64,000 bases of DNA from Streptomyces sp. SAI-127 (GCF_029894425.1 NZ_JARXYJ010000001.1:1-64000), one strand, 5' to 3'; shown: positions 23,863 to 32,666, counted from the stretch's first letter. The notes: generated from the sequence alone by a model not told the origin. Numbers and translations: made by a program.

Positions 23863-24197
23863 GCCAGATGCCACACTTCCTCGACAGGCTGCCACAGCGC
23901 CCCGGGCTCACGCTCCTCGGCGATCCTCACCTGACACGGATCGGTGTGCGTCCACCACTCCTGCGAAGCCGGGTCCTCGGCGATCCGCCGCATGTCTGCC
24001 TCGTGATCCTCGCCAACGTACTCGTAGTAGGCGAACAGGATGTCGCCGAAGATGAAGATGCTGTAGTTGCGCACGTTGCATTCGGTGAGCTTTCGCTCCA
24101 CGCTCGGCCACACGGCACGATGCAGCGCCAGGTACTCCTCGCGCTTGTCGGGCCGCACACCTACGACAAAGGCCCTGCGCTCAGGTCGACGGGTCAC
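23859..24197 (-). CDS. L-fucose/L-rhamnose mutarotase family protein
   Basis: The 112-residue protein fits the RhaM/FucU-like dimeric ferredoxin-fold mutarotase family (L-rhamnose mutarotase). It reads AFVVGVRPDKREEYLALHRA then VWPSVERKLTECNVRNYSIF, with the catalytic histidine in LHRAVWP and the paired tryptophans in EWW. It interconverts alpha and beta anomers of the sugar before oxidation. GTG 24197 overlaps the stop of the dehydratase gene, and the stop overlaps the lactonase start, showing tight coupling. Homologues in L-fucose pathways are often annotated as L-fucose mutarotase. Confidence 0.85.
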   Translation of the reverse strand: MTRRPERRAFVVGVRPDKREEYLALHRAVWPSVERKLTECNVRNYSIFIFGDILFAYYEYVGEDHEADMRRIAEDPASQEWWTHTDPCQVRIAEEREPGALWQPVEEVWHLA

Positions 24198-25381
24198 GAG
24201 GATCGGCCTCCGCGGTACGACGGGGCATCGGCATCCATCACGTCCGGCTCGGCGACCAGCCGCAGGGCAGCACGTTCGGGCCGGATGTGCGGTCCGGTCG
24301 CCGCGGGCCGGGGCGTCGCAGCGCCGGCCGGTGACATCTGGGACTCGTCGACCACGATCCCGATACCTGGGCGATCGCCCAGCACGATGCCTCCGTCGTC
24401 AAACTGCTGGTCGACGTCGAGACCGACGGGGAAGAGAAGATCCTGGACTTCGAAGGCCAGATGGTTCGGCACGGCGGCGGCTGCATGCGCCACCGGGTTC
24501 GCGTTGTACGCGACGGGACTCACCGGCAGATCGTGGGCGTGCGCGAGCGTCGCAACACGGAGGAAGTGGGTGATCCCCCACACGTTGCCGACCTGCACGA
24601 TGTCGACCGCGTTGGCGTCCAGCAGGGGGCGGTACTGCTCCAGCCCGGTCAGGTTCTCGCCGCTTGCGATCGCCGCGCGCACCTTCCCGCGCAGCGCGGC
24701 CATGCCTGCCGCATCCCACCGGCGCAGCGGTTCCTCCACCCAGGTGAGGTCTACGCGCTGTTCGATGGCCGCGACATACCGGGCCGCCTGGGCATGGTTC
24801 CACGACTCGTTGGCGTCGAACATGAGCGCCGGCCTGCGGGAGTTGCGGCTGAGAATGTCGCGCATGATCTCCAGCCGGGGCAGGTCGCGGTCGAGGTCGC
24901 GGCCGCCTTTGAGCTTGCCGGCCTTGAATCCGCGATCCGCGAACCGGCCGTAGAGGTCGGCGAGTTCGTCCTCGGTCAGGCCGTACTCGAGACCGGAGGC
25001 GTACCCGGGGACGAAGCGCTCGCGGGCCCCGAGGGTCCGCCAGAGCGGCTCGTCAGCGGCTTTCGCCTTGATGTCCCAGAGGGCCATGTCGACGGCTCCG
25101 ATGGTGCCGAAGGTGGCTCCTGAGTGACCGGCCTTGAAGACCCAGTCGAGCATGCGGTCGTAGAGCGCCACGACCGACCGCGGGTCATCGCCCTCGATCG
25201 CGGGGAAGACACGGGCGATGTCGGCGTGGGACCCGAGGCCTATTCCCTCGATGCCGGTGTCGGTCTCGATGATGAGGACGGGGACCGGCGTGGCGTGGCT
25301 GGGCTGGACACCGTTGACGTCCCCGGTGATTCTGCCCCAGTCGTGAACGGTGTTCAGGCTGCGGTACCCGGTGATCTTCAT
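24194..25381 (-). CDS. Enolase-superfamily sugar-acid dehydratase, probable L-fuconate dehydratase
   Basis: The 395-residue protein of the mandelate racemase/muconate lactonising group has the KxK base motif in FKAGKLKGG (about residue 152) and metal ligands in DANESW, WVEEPL and SGENL. At the strand-seven position, where many members have P-H, the sequence reads VSPVAYNANP, so the usual histidine of a His-Asp dyad is not in place. The lysine side may do the chemistry, or the sequence has diverged in specificity. A proline-rich tail of about 45 residues follows the barrel. Context (mutarotase, lactonase, 1-dehydrogenase) points to a 6-deoxyaldonate substrate. Confidence 0.78.
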   Translation of the reverse strand: MKITGYRSLNTVHDWGRITGDVNGVQPSHATPVPVLIIETDTGIEGIGLGSHADIARVFPAIEGDDPRSVVALYDRMLDWVFKAGHSGATFGTIGAVDMALWDIKAKAADEPLWRTLGARERFVPGYASGLEYGLTEDELADLYGRFADRGFKAGKLKGGRDLDRDLPRLEIMRDILSRNSRRPALMFDANESWNHAQAARYVAAIEQRVDLTWVEEPLRRWDAAGMAALRGKVRAAIASGENLTGLEQYRPLLDANAVDIVQVGNVWGITHFLRVATLAHAHDLPVSPVAYNANPVAHAAAAVPNHLAFEVQDLLFPVGLDVDQQFDDGGIVLGDRPGIGIVVDESQMSPAGAATPRPAATGPHIRPERAALRLVAEPDVMDADAPSYRGGRSS

Positions 25382-25412
25382 CGGCGGTGGTTCTCCTTGT
25401 ATGTGCGACCGG

Positions 25413-26321
25413 TCATTCCTTGGTTCCTCCCGCTGTCATGCCTGCGACCAGGAATCGCTGGGAGAACAGGAAGACGACCAGGACGGGCAGGATCGACACG
25501 ATCGTCCCCAGCGCCAAGGTGGGCAGCTGGACGGAGTCGGATCCTGCGGAGCTGGGATTGAAGGCCGGGGTTGAGGCCAGTAGCGAGGTGAGTCCGACCT
25601 GGATCGGGTAGCCGTCGCTCGAGGGCAGCATCACGAACGGGAGGAAGAAGTTGTTCCAGTTCTGGACAAAGCTGAAGAACGCCACCAGGGCGACGATCGG
25701 GGCGGCCAGCGGAAGGGCGACTCGGGTGAAGACCTGGAAACCGTTGCAGCCGTCGATGCGCGCGGCTGCGAGGATGTCACGGGGGATGCTGGTCGAGAAG
25801 TAGATGTAGGTGAGGTAGACGCCGAACGGGAAGAACGACATGGGCAGGATCACCGACAGCGGGCTTCCGATCAGGCCGACGCTGTTCAGTTCGAGGAAGA
25901 TGGGCAGCACCAGTGCGGTGCTGGGGATCAGCATGACGACGAGTGTCAGCACGAGCAGCGCCTGGCGAAGCCTGAACTCCGTGAGCGCGAGGGCGTAGCC
26001 GGCGGGGATGCTCACGAGGAGCGTGATCACCAGAGCGCCGATCGCGTAGAGCGCAGAGTTCCCGATCCAGGTGGTCACCGCCCCGTCCTGGAAGTCGAAC
26101 AGCTGATGCCAGTTGGCGACGAAGTCCGACCACGAGCCGAGCGAGAACGGGTCGGCGACGACGAGCGTCTTCGAGGACTTCGTGACCGCGAGGAGCAGCC
26201 AGAGGATCGGGATGGCGAAGAACAGGACGAAGACGGCGAGCAGGACGCCGGCGATGGACCGTCCGCTCCATCCGCTGAGGCTCGGCCGGCGGCGTCCGGC
26301 GGAGAGTGCTGTCATGGTCAT
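25413..26321 (-). CDS. Carbohydrate ABC transporter permease (MalG type)
   Basis: The 302-residue protein has six membrane segments, the first being SIAGVLLAVFVLFFAIPILW. The EAA loop appears as ILAAARIDGCNGFQVFTRVA LPLAAP near residues 190-215. It is the second permease of a CUT1 importer. ATG 26321 overlaps the stop of the first permease gene. No ATP-binding subunit is coded in the island; in Streptomyces many CUT1 importers share the single ATPase MsiK. Confidence 0.9.
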   Translation of the reverse strand: MTMTALSAGRRRPSLSGWSGRSIAGVLLAVFVLFFAIPILWLLLAVTKSSKTLVVADPFSLGSWSDFVANWHQLFDFQDGAVTTWIGNSALYAIGALVITLLVSIPAGYALALTEFRLRQALLVLTLVVMLIPSTALVLPIFLELNSVGLIGSPLSVILPMSFFPFGVYLTYIYFSTSIPRDILAAARIDGCNGFQVFTRVALPLAAPIVALVAFFSFVQNWNNFFLPFVMLPSSDGYPIQVGLTSLLASTPAFNPSSAGSDSVQLPTLALGTIVSILPVLVVFLFSQRFLVAGMTAGGTKE

Positions 26322-27271
26322 TCCTTCTCGAAGAGGTCGCCGCGAGTCACGAACACCCAGGACAGCAGGAGTGCGACGACCAGCAGGATCAGCGAGATCG
26401 CGGCCGCGCCGTTGAAGTCGTTCTGCTGGAAGGCGTACTGGTAAGCCAGCTGGTTGAGCGAGTAGTCGTTGGGCACCACTGCGTTGCTGGCCTGGCTGAG
26501 CAGCTGTGGCTCGACGAACAGCTGGGTGCCGGCCGCGAGCGACATGACTCCCATGTACGCAACCCATTTGCGCAGCATCGGAAGCTGGATCCGCAACGCG
26601 ATCTGGACGGCGTTCGCGCCGTCGATGCGGGCGGCTTCGATCACTTCGGTGCTGATGTTGTTGAGGGCGCCGTACATGATGATGATCCACCCGCCGGCTC
26701 CGGTCCAGAACGCGATGATGGCGAAGATCGCCGGAAGGTTGCCGGGTTGGATCACCTGGACGAAGCTGTCGAATCCCATCGCGCTGAGGAGACCGCTGAC
26801 GGGGCTCGCCGTCGGATCGAGGACGAAGAGCCACAACAGGACGCTGGACGCGCCCGCGAGCGCGCCGGGCAGGTAGTAGACGAAGCGCAGGGTCGTGCTC
26901 ACCCACCGCACGCTGATGGCGTGGACCACCAACGCCAGGCCGACGACGAAGATGACCAGCCCGAGGAGCCAGATGATGAGGTAGGTGGTCACGTGGAACA
27001 CGGCCGGCCAGAACCGGAAGTCACCGACGACCTTGGTGAAGTTGTCGAAGCCGGCGAATCCACCGTCGGCGTTCGTGAAGGCCAGTAGTACTGCGTAGAG
27101 CGAGGGGGCGATGCCGAAGACGATGGTGAGCAGCGCGTAGGGCGATACGAAGAGGTAGCCGATCGGACTGCGAGCGAAGGTGCGGCCGGCCGGTCGGCCT
27201 CTGCCCCGGCCTGACCGCCGACGCCCGGAGGCGTCAGCGGTCGGCTGGTCACTCGGAGGAGCGAGGGTCAT
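26318..27271 (-). CDS. Carbohydrate ABC transporter permease (MalF type)
   Basis: The 317-residue protein has a basic N-terminal tail (RRRSGRGRGRPAGR) followed by six membrane segments, beginning YLFVSPYALLTIVFGIAPSL. The EAA motif is VIEAARIDGANAVQIALRIQ LPML. It pairs with the downstream MalG-type permease. It starts 1 bp after the solute-binding protein gene and belongs to the operon running from 28643 to 23026. An extended AFTNADGGFAGFDNFTKVV segment is typical of CUT1 MalF proteins. Confidence 0.9.
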   Translation of the reverse strand: MTLAPPSDQPTADASGRRRSGRGRGRPAGRTFARSPIGYLFVSPYALLTIVFGIAPSLYAVLLAFTNADGGFAGFDNFTKVVGDFRFWPAVFHVTTYLIIWLLGLVIFVVGLALVVHAISVRWVSTTLRFVYYLPGALAGASSVLLWLFVLDPTASPVSGLLSAMGFDSFVQVIQPGNLPAIFAIIAFWTGAGGWIIIMYGALNNISTEVIEAARIDGANAVQIALRIQLPMLRKWVAYMGVMSLAAGTQLFVEPQLLSQASNAVVPNDYSLNQLAYQYAFQQNDFNGAAAISLILLVVALLLSWVFVTRGDLFEKE

Positions 27272-27272
27272 G

Positions 27273-28643
27273 TCACTTCACCCTGTATCCGTTGACCTCG
27301 GCCTGGTTCTCGATCGCCTTCTGCCAGGTCGGGAGCAGGTCCACGATCGACTTGCCGCCCGTGATACCTGGGGTCATCGTCTTCGCCCATATCGCCTCCT
27401 GGCTGAACGTGGGGTAACCCCAGCCATCCCAGACGCGCGACGCTGCGGTCTCCACCGGCTGCAGCGAGGTGGCGTAATACTTGCTCGCCTCCTGCTTGGC
27501 TATCCACTTCTTCGCGGCGGGCGCGTACGCCGGGTAACCCGGTGCGACATCGACCTGGTACTCGTCGGCCGTGGTGACGAACTGGACGAACTTCTCGGCG
27601 GCCTTCAGGTTCTTCGAGTGGCTGGAGATGAACCAGGTTCCGCCACCCACGTTGCCCGTGACCGCCTCGCTCTCGCCCTTCCACGGCAGCGGCGCGGCGA
27701 CGCCGAGGTGGCCGGCCGACATGTTGAGCGACTGTGGGTTGTTGAAGATCGCGCCGGCGTACCAGGCCGGACCCGGCATCATCAGCACTTTGCCTGAGTA
27801 CTTCTTCAAGAACTCGGGAGTGAACACGCTGACCACCGGCACGGTCCCGTTCTGGCGGAGGGCGTCGAGCATCGAGGCCGCCCGCTTGCACTCGGTCGAG
27901 TCGGTCTTCACCGTGAGGGACTTGGGGCCGGGCACGTCATTGGCCTGGCACTTGCTCGCCCACATGAACACCTCGGGCGTCCAGGCGTCCCCAGCCGTCC
28001 CGATGATGTAGCCGGGGTGCTCCTTGGCGACCCTCTCCCCCAGCGCCTGGTACTCCTCCCACGTGGTCGGGAGGGCGTAGCCGAACTGCTCCAGCAGGGA
28101 CTTGTCGTACCAGAGCACCGCCTGGGCGAGGTCGTTGCGCAGGCAGTACACGCGGCCGTCCACCGTGCACGGGTCGAGCGAGCCTTGGGTGAAGTTGCTG
28201 AGCGTGCCCTTCGGGACCAGGCCCTTGTCCAACACGGCCGCGAACGCCTGCTTGCCGCCGCTCTTCTGGCTGGCCCATGCCGCGTCGTTGTTCTGGCTGG
28301 AGAAGACGACGTCGGGCCAGCCGCTACCGGCGCGGTCGAAGAGCTGCATCTTCGTCCGGAAGGAGTTGGACCCGTTGGCCGACCCGTCATAGGTGACGAT
28401 CTTGATCTTGGTGTCCGGGTTCTCCGTCTGGAACGCCTTCGCGGCAGCCTGGCGGTCCGCGTCCACCCAGACGGTGATCGTCGAGGAGGTTTCCTGCTTG
28501 GCTTCGGGAAAGCCGTACGCCCCGTTCGCCGAGCTGCCTTCCCCGCCGCACCCAGCGAGGGCCAGGAGCGCCGTTGCTGCGCACAGTACGGCGACGGTCG
28601 ACGCCTTACGGCGCGAACGCACCACAGTGTGGGTTCCGACCAT
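27273..28643 (-). CDS. Sugar ABC transporter solute-binding lipoprotein
   Basis: The 456-residue protein has a signal peptide ending in the lipobox LALAGC (Cys at about residue 31), so the mature protein is anchored outside the membrane. The mature part has TITVWVDADRQAAAKAFQTE and DVVFSSQNNDAAWASQ, and aromatic-rich ligand regions such as WYAGAIFNNPQS. Family 1 extracellular solute-binding protein length is normal. AAGGAC upstream supports ATG 28643. It is the first gene of the six-gene uptake and catabolic operon, with a regulon palindrome 55 bp upstream at 28698-28707. The ligand is probably the deoxysugar or an oligosaccharide released by the secreted enzyme at 32716. Confidence 0.9.
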   Translation of the reverse strand: MVGTHTVVRSRRKASTVAVLCAATALLALAGCGGEGSSANGAYGFPEAKQETSSTITVWVDADRQAAAKAFQTENPDTKIKIVTYDGSANGSNSFRTKMQLFDRAGSGWPDVVFSSQNNDAAWASQKSGGKQAFAAVLDKGLVPKGTLSNFTQGSLDPCTVDGRVYCLRNDLAQAVLWYDKSLLEQFGYALPTTWEEYQALGERVAKEHPGYIIGTAGDAWTPEVFMWASKCQANDVPGPKSLTVKTDSTECKRAASMLDALRQNGTVPVVSVFTPEFLKKYSGKVLMMPGPAWYAGAIFNNPQSLNMSAGHLGVAAPLPWKGESEAVTGNVGGGTWFISSHSKNLKAAEKFVQFVTTADEYQVDVAPGYPAYAPAAKKWIAKQEASKYYATSLQPVETAASRVWDGWGYPTFSQEAIWAKTMTPGITGGKSIVDLLPTWQKAIENQAEVNGYRVK

Positions 28644-28697
28644 GGGATGTCCTTGTCTTGTCGACTTCGTTGACGACTCTGCGCCAGGACTGTAGAG

Positions 28698-28707
28698 CAT
28701 ACGTATG
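28698..28707. promoter_or_regulatory. GntR-regulon palindrome, site 2
   Basis: CATACGTATG lies 55 bp upstream of the binding-protein start. On the minus strand its context is ACATCATACGTATGCT, identical to site 4 over 16 bases. It is placed to control the ABC/mutarotase/dehydratase/lactonase operon. Confidence 0.7.
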
Positions 28708-29339
28708 ATGTCTGTCATCACTTGATTCGCTCGCAGTTCCAGGTCGCGAAACCAACCGAAATCCCGCGACTCTGTTGCCGTGTTGTACGTGCTCACGCCG
28801 GGACTTCAACTCGGCCGCATCGACGGGTGATTGAGCCGCTCAGCCGGAGGCCCACCGCCACCGGGCGATAGTGATCCGCCACCCCGTCGACGCCATCAAT
28901 TGCGGGCGCTGACCGCCGGCTTCCCGCCGCAGGACCGGATCTGTGCGTTCTGCCCACGCCGGCACGACCACTGGTCGGTGAGCTCCAGGACCTGTTGCGC
29001 GCAGTGATCCGCGAGAGGCGACGTCGGCCCTTTCGCTCACCTGATGGGCACCCGCGGACTTGCCCGGCGACACCCTGGGCAAGCGTGAACCAACCCGGCG
29101 CCAACTCGGCGAGCCGGCCTCGCGTAACCCGACGCCTCGCCTACGACCGCAGCGGCTCCACCCGCCGGCGCCACATCCATGCGGAACAGAACGGCCGGCT
29201 CCTCGCAGGTCAGCGGTCCTTGACCGAGCCGGAGGCCGTCCGCGAGCGCCTGCAGAATGCGCTGGTGGTCCACCGCCTGCGATGGCCGGGCCCGCCCTTC
29301 ACGCCACACGGGCCCCTGCGATTCCAGCTCCGCCGAATC
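28708..29339. other. Gap with no clear gene, possible kinase debris at its right end
   Basis: I see no ribosome site plus coding pattern on either strand. From about 29200 rightward the minus strand may hold scrambled remains of the PfkB kinase fragment (ADGLSMPCDSAELES), but no motif is clear. Confidence 0.35.
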
Positions 29340-29633
29340 GCAGGGCATCGACAGCCCGTCTGCAACCAGCGCATCCGGTACGTCGGGATCGACGGTGACT
29401 CTCGCGTCGAACACCCTGCCCTGCGATGGCGCGAACGGCCCGCCGACCGAGGGCGACGGCGCCGACTCGTCTCACCCCGACCGCCTGAATACCGAGCCGG
29501 CTGAGGCCCGTGGCAACGTTGCTGTCCGCACACCGGTCGCGCTGCGGGCGCCGGTCACCTCCGCGGGGTCGCCGATGTCGGCGGCGCGCAACAGCGCCGT
29601 CGTCTCCCCGACGGTCAGCACGTGCCCGCCCAT
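29340..29633 (-). pseudogene. PfkB-family sugar (2-keto-3-deoxy-acid) kinase remnant
   Basis: ATG 29633, with GAGGGCAG upstream, starts MGGHVLTVGETTALLRAADI, the usual opening of ribokinase/KDG-kinase proteins. The frame then slips: the expected substrate-binding strand SNVATGLSRLGIQAV appears one frame over at about 29530, and DARVTVDPDVPDAL appears in another frame at about 29420-29380. The C-terminal GxGD catalytic motif is not found. It follows the SDR gene by about 60 bp on the same strand and was probably the third gene of that operon. Its decay suggests that phosphorylation of a keto-deoxy acid is no longer used here. Confidence 0.65.
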
Positions 29634-29694
29634 CAGACTGCCCTCACCGCTTTCCGCCGGAGCGTTGTCACCGCCGGCGGGCGTTCGCAGCGCC

Positions 29695-30456
29695 TCATCG
29701 GCCGAGCCAGCCGCCGTCGACCGGCAGGATCGTCCCGGAGACGTAGCGCGCGGCGTCCGAGGCCAGGAACACAGCGGCGCCTGCAAGGTCCTCCGGTGTT
29801 CCCCATCTCCCCGCCGGTATCCGCTCAAGGATCGCGCGGGACCGGTCAGGGTCGTCCTGAAGCGCTTGGGTGTTGTCGGTCGCGATGTAGCCCGGTGCGA
29901 TGCCGTTGACAGTCACACCGTATCCAGTCCACTCGTTCGAGAGCGCCCGGATCAGTCCCGCCATGCCGGACTTGGCCGCCGCGTAGCCCGGCACGTTGAT
30001 CCCGCCCTGGAAAGAGAGCAGGGAGGCGGTGAAGACGATGCGTCCGTGCTGCGCGTCCAGCATCCGCCGCCCGAGAGCCTGGCTGAGTACGAACGTGCTC
30101 GTGAGGTCGACTTCGAGCACCTCGTCGAACCATTCCAGAGGGTGCTCGGCAGCGGGAGCCCGGCGGATGGTCCCGGCGTTGTTGACCAGGATGTCCACCG
30201 GGCGCTCGCCTGCGGCGAGTTCCTCGGCGATCCGGATCACCTGGCGCCGGTCCGCGAAGTCGACGCGGTGTCCCGAGAATTCGCGGCCGAGCCGGCGCAC
30301 GCGGTCGCCGATCGCCGATGACTCCGGATCGAGGGTGGCGGAGAGTCCGATGATGTCGGCACCGGCAGCGGCCAGAGCCTCGGCGACGGCGAAGCCGATT
30401 CCGCGCTTGGCCCCCGTCACGACGGCGAGGCGCCCGGTCAGGTCGAACGGGTTCAT
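29695..30456 (-). CDS. SDR oxidoreductase, possible 2-keto-3-deoxy-L-fuconate dehydrogenase
   Basis: The 253-residue classical SDR has a TGAKRGIGFAVAEALAAAGA cofactor turn, NNAG at about residue 88, a catalytic serine in FTASLLSF, YAAAKSGM (Y-x-x-x-K) at about 150-157, and the C-terminal SGTILPVDGGW. ATG 30456 overlaps the stop of the zinc dehydrogenase gene. In the non-phosphorylating L-fucose route an SDR oxidises 2-keto-3-deoxy-L-fuconate at C4; location in this island makes that the best guess. Other sugar-acid dehydrogenases (for example gluconate 5-dehydrogenase-like) have the same motifs. Confidence 0.8.
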   Translation of the reverse strand: MNPFDLTGRLAVVTGAKRGIGFAVAEALAAAGADIIGLSATLDPESSAIGDRVRRLGREFSGHRVDFADRRQVIRIAEELAAGERPVDILVNNAGTIRRAPAAEHPLEWFDEVLEVDLTSTFVLSQALGRRMLDAQHGRIVFTASLLSFQGGINVPGYAAAKSGMAGLIRALSNEWTGYGVTVNGIAPGYIATDNTQALQDDPDRSRAILERIPAGRWGTPEDLAGAAVFLASDAARYVSGTILPVDGGWLGR

Positions 30457-31472
30457 GACGCGCTCACCTCGACGAGCAGCTTCATGGCCTGCCCGGCCTC
30501 GAGGACACCGAAGGCCGATTCGAGCTCATTCAGGGACACGATGCCCGTGATGAGGTTCTGGGCCGGGATGGCGCCCTCGGCCAGGAGCTCGATGGCGCGC
30601 TCGAAGTCGTGACGCTGGTAGACCCGTGCACCGAGCAACCTCAGCTCCCGCCAGAACACGCGGTGCAGGTCAATAGGCCGCGGTTGCGAGTGGATGGCCA
30701 CCACCACGAGCGTGCCGCGGACCTTCGCCAGGCTGGTGGCGCCGAGCACGGCGGCGGCCGAGCCGGAGACTTCGAACACGACGTCCGCTCCGGCGCCGTC
30801 CGTCCATTCCTCCACCCAGGCGATTTGATCGACCGATGAGGGGTCCAGCGTCGTCAGCCCCATGTCCTCGGCGGCGGCCCGCCGGGTCGGGTCGATCTCG
30901 GCGATCACGACCTCGGCACCGAACGCGGCAGCGACGATCGCGATCAGAACGCCGATCGGGCCCGCACCGATAACGACCGCCTTGCTGCCTGCGGCGAGTT
31001 CGGAACGCCGCACGTCGTGAACGGCCACCGCGACCGGCTCCACGAGCGCTGCGTCTCGCAGCGACATCTCCGAGGGCAGCCGCACAAGTGTCGACGCCGG
31101 TACATTCCAGCGCTCCTGAAGGGCTCCGGGGCTGTCGATGCCGATGAAGTCCAGGTTCTGGCAGATGTGCTCGTTCCCCGCGCGACAGGCCGGACAGGTG
31201 CCGTCCCAGGCCAGCGGCATGACGGTCACCGCATCACCCACCGACCAGCCCTCCACGCCGGCGCCGAGGGCGACGATCGTGCCTGACATCTCGTGTCCGA
31301 TCGTCGCCGGCTTGCTGACCCGACCGTCCATGTCCCCGTGGAAGACGTGGAGGTCCGTTCCGCAGATTCCGACATACGCCACGGCGACTTGGACCTCCCC
31401 TGCACGCGGTTCGGCTGGTTCCCGCTCCTCGACCGTCATCGTGCGCGCGCCTACGTAACTTGCTGCCAACAT
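30453..31472 (-). CDS. Zinc-dependent alcohol/polyol dehydrogenase (MDR family)
   Basis: The 339-residue protein has the catalytic zinc site GICGTDLHVFHGD plus GHEMSG, a structural-zinc lobe GTCPACRAGNEHIC with three visible cysteines, and the Rossmann turn VIGAGPIGVLIAIVAA. It resembles L-threonine/sorbitol/butanediol dehydrogenase-like enzymes. AAGGAG lies about 8 bases before ATG 31472. It is the first gene of the zinc dehydrogenase, SDR and kinase-remnant operon, divergent from the aldo/keto reductase, with regulon palindrome site 3 between them. In this island it may oxidise the sugar, a sugar acid or lactaldehyde; the sequence does not say which. Confidence 0.82.
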   Translation of the reverse strand: MLAASYVGARTMTVEEREPAEPRAGEVQVAVAYVGICGTDLHVFHGDMDGRVSKPATIGHEMSGTIVALGAGVEGWSVGDAVTVMPLAWDGTCPACRAGNEHICQNLDFIGIDSPGALQERWNVPASTLVRLPSEMSLRDAALVEPVAVAVHDVRRSELAAGSKAVVIGAGPIGVLIAIVAAAFGAEVVIAEIDPTRRAAAEDMGLTTLDPSSVDQIAWVEEWTDGAGADVVFEVSGSAAAVLGATSLAKVRGTLVVVAIHSQPRPIDLHRVFWRELRLLGARVYQRHDFERAIELLAEGAIPAQNLITGIVSLNELESAFGVLEAGQAMKLLVEVSAS

Positions 31473-31544
31473 GCCGATCGGCTCCTTCTTGCCCTGTCGC
31501 AGGACGCGCGGGCCCACAGCCCCGCGCAGCCCCACACGAAACAT

Positions 31545-31554
31545 AATACGTATG
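31545..31554. promoter_or_regulatory. GntR-regulon palindrome, site 3 (divergent promoter)
   Basis: AATACGTATG in the context ACATAATACGTATGCT, 24 bp before the aldo/keto reductase start and 73 bp before the zinc dehydrogenase start. It matches sites 2 and 4 at 15 of 16 positions and can control both directions. Confidence 0.7.
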
Positions 31555-31577
31555 CTGTCGCCGTTATAGTCGGTGTC

Positions 31578-32609
31578 ATGACCAGCAAGCAACCACCGCG
31601 CGCCCACAGATCAACGCAACAGACGCTGCCGACCCGAGGACTGCGAACCGGGCACCGGCTCACGGAGTTGGGCCTGGGTGCAGCCCAGTTCGGCAACCTG
31701 TTCACCGAGACGACCGACGACGAGTCGCATCGCGCCGTCAAAACCGCAGCCGAGGAAGGGATCCGCTACTTCGACACCGCACCGCATTACGGCCTCGGGC
31801 TGTCCGAACGCCGCCTGGGGGGCGCCCTGCACGCGGCCGCTCGGCAGGATGTGGTCATCTCATCGAAGGTCGGGCGCCTGCTCGTGGACAGCCCGGACAC
31901 AAGTCACCGGCTCGACGACGACGGGTTCATCGTGCCGGCGACGAAACGGCGCGTCTGGGACTTCAGCCGCGACGGGATCCTTCGCTCCGTGGAGGAGTCA
32001 CTGGCTCGGCTCGGGACGGACCGGCTCGACATCGCCTACCTGCACGATCCTGACGACCATTGGAGTGCGGCATCGTCGAGCGGGATCGCCGCTCTGGCCG
32101 AGCTTCGGGACCAGGGCGTCGTCGGTGCCATTGGCGCCGGCATGAACCAGGCGGCGATGCTGGCCGAGTTCGTGAGGCGGACCGACGTCGATGTGGTGAT
32201 GGTCGCCGGGCGGTTCACCCTTCTTGATCAATCGGCATTGGACGACCTGCTCCCCGTCGCCGGCGCCCGCGGCGTCGGCGTCGTCGCCGCGGCGGTCTAC
32301 AACTCCGGACTGCTGAGCACTACGGCCGTGGACGGCTCGGCGACCTACGACTACAGGGCAGCGCCGCGGGCCGTCGTCGAACGTGCCGCCCGCATCGCCG
32401 CGGTCTGTGAGCGGCACGGGGTGGAACTCCCGGCGGCTGCCATCCAGTTCCCGCTGCGCCATCCCGCGGTCACGTCGGTGGTGACAGGGATGCGCACTCA
32501 GGAGCACGTGCGAAGCAATGTCGCACGCTATCGGGCCGTGATCCCCGAGGCACTCTGGGAAGAGCTGCACTTCACAGGACTCGTCCCGGACCCCACCCGC
32601 ACAAGCTAG
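31578..32609 (+). CDS. Aldo/keto reductase, probable L-fucose (D-threo-aldose) 1-dehydrogenase
   Basis: The 343-residue AKR has the catalytic tetrad visible: Asp and Tyr in RYFDTAPHYGLG, Lys in VISSKVGRLL and His in IAYLHDPDD. Insertions after SSKVGRLL and the length are typical of the D-threo-aldose 1-dehydrogenase/L-fucose dehydrogenase group, which oxidises the sugar to its lactone. That lactone would be opened by the lactonase at 23026. ATG 31578 lies just downstream of palindrome site 3. It is a single-gene unit followed by the secreted glycosidase, which has its own site. Confidence 0.85.
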   Translation: MTSKQPPRAHRSTQQTLPTRGLRTGHRLTELGLGAAQFGNLFTETTDDESHRAVKTAAEEGIRYFDTAPHYGLGLSERRLGGALHAAARQDVVISSKVGRLLVDSPDTSHRLDDDGFIVPATKRRVWDFSRDGILRSVEESLARLGTDRLDIAYLHDPDDHWSAASSSGIAALAELRDQGVVGAIGAGMNQAAMLAEFVRRTDVDVVMVAGRFTLLDQSALDDLLPVAGARGVGVVAAAVYNSGLLSTTAVDGSATYDYRAAPRAVVERAARIAAVCERHGVELPAAAIQFPLRHPAVTSVVTGMRTQEHVRSNVARYRAVIPEALWEELHFTGLVPDPTRTS

Positions 32610-32627
32610 TACTTCAGAGGCTCAAGT

Positions 32628-32666
32628 AAACATCGTACGAATCTTGTCGCAAACATCATACGTATG
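32628..32666. promoter_or_regulatory. GntR-regulon palindrome, site 4, with a degenerate second copy
   Basis: CATACGTATG at 32657-32666 lies 50 bp before the secreted glycosidase start, in context ACATCATACGTATGCT. A related copy, AACATCGTACGAATCT, begins at 32629, 23 bp (about two helical turns) upstream, and holds the palindrome TCGTACGA. Paired sites may allow cooperative binding. Confidence 0.65.

Noticed and set aside
29257..30321. Long plus-strand open frame opposite the SDR gene
   Set aside because: It is antisense to a confident SDR and to the kinase remnant and has no motif or ribosome site.
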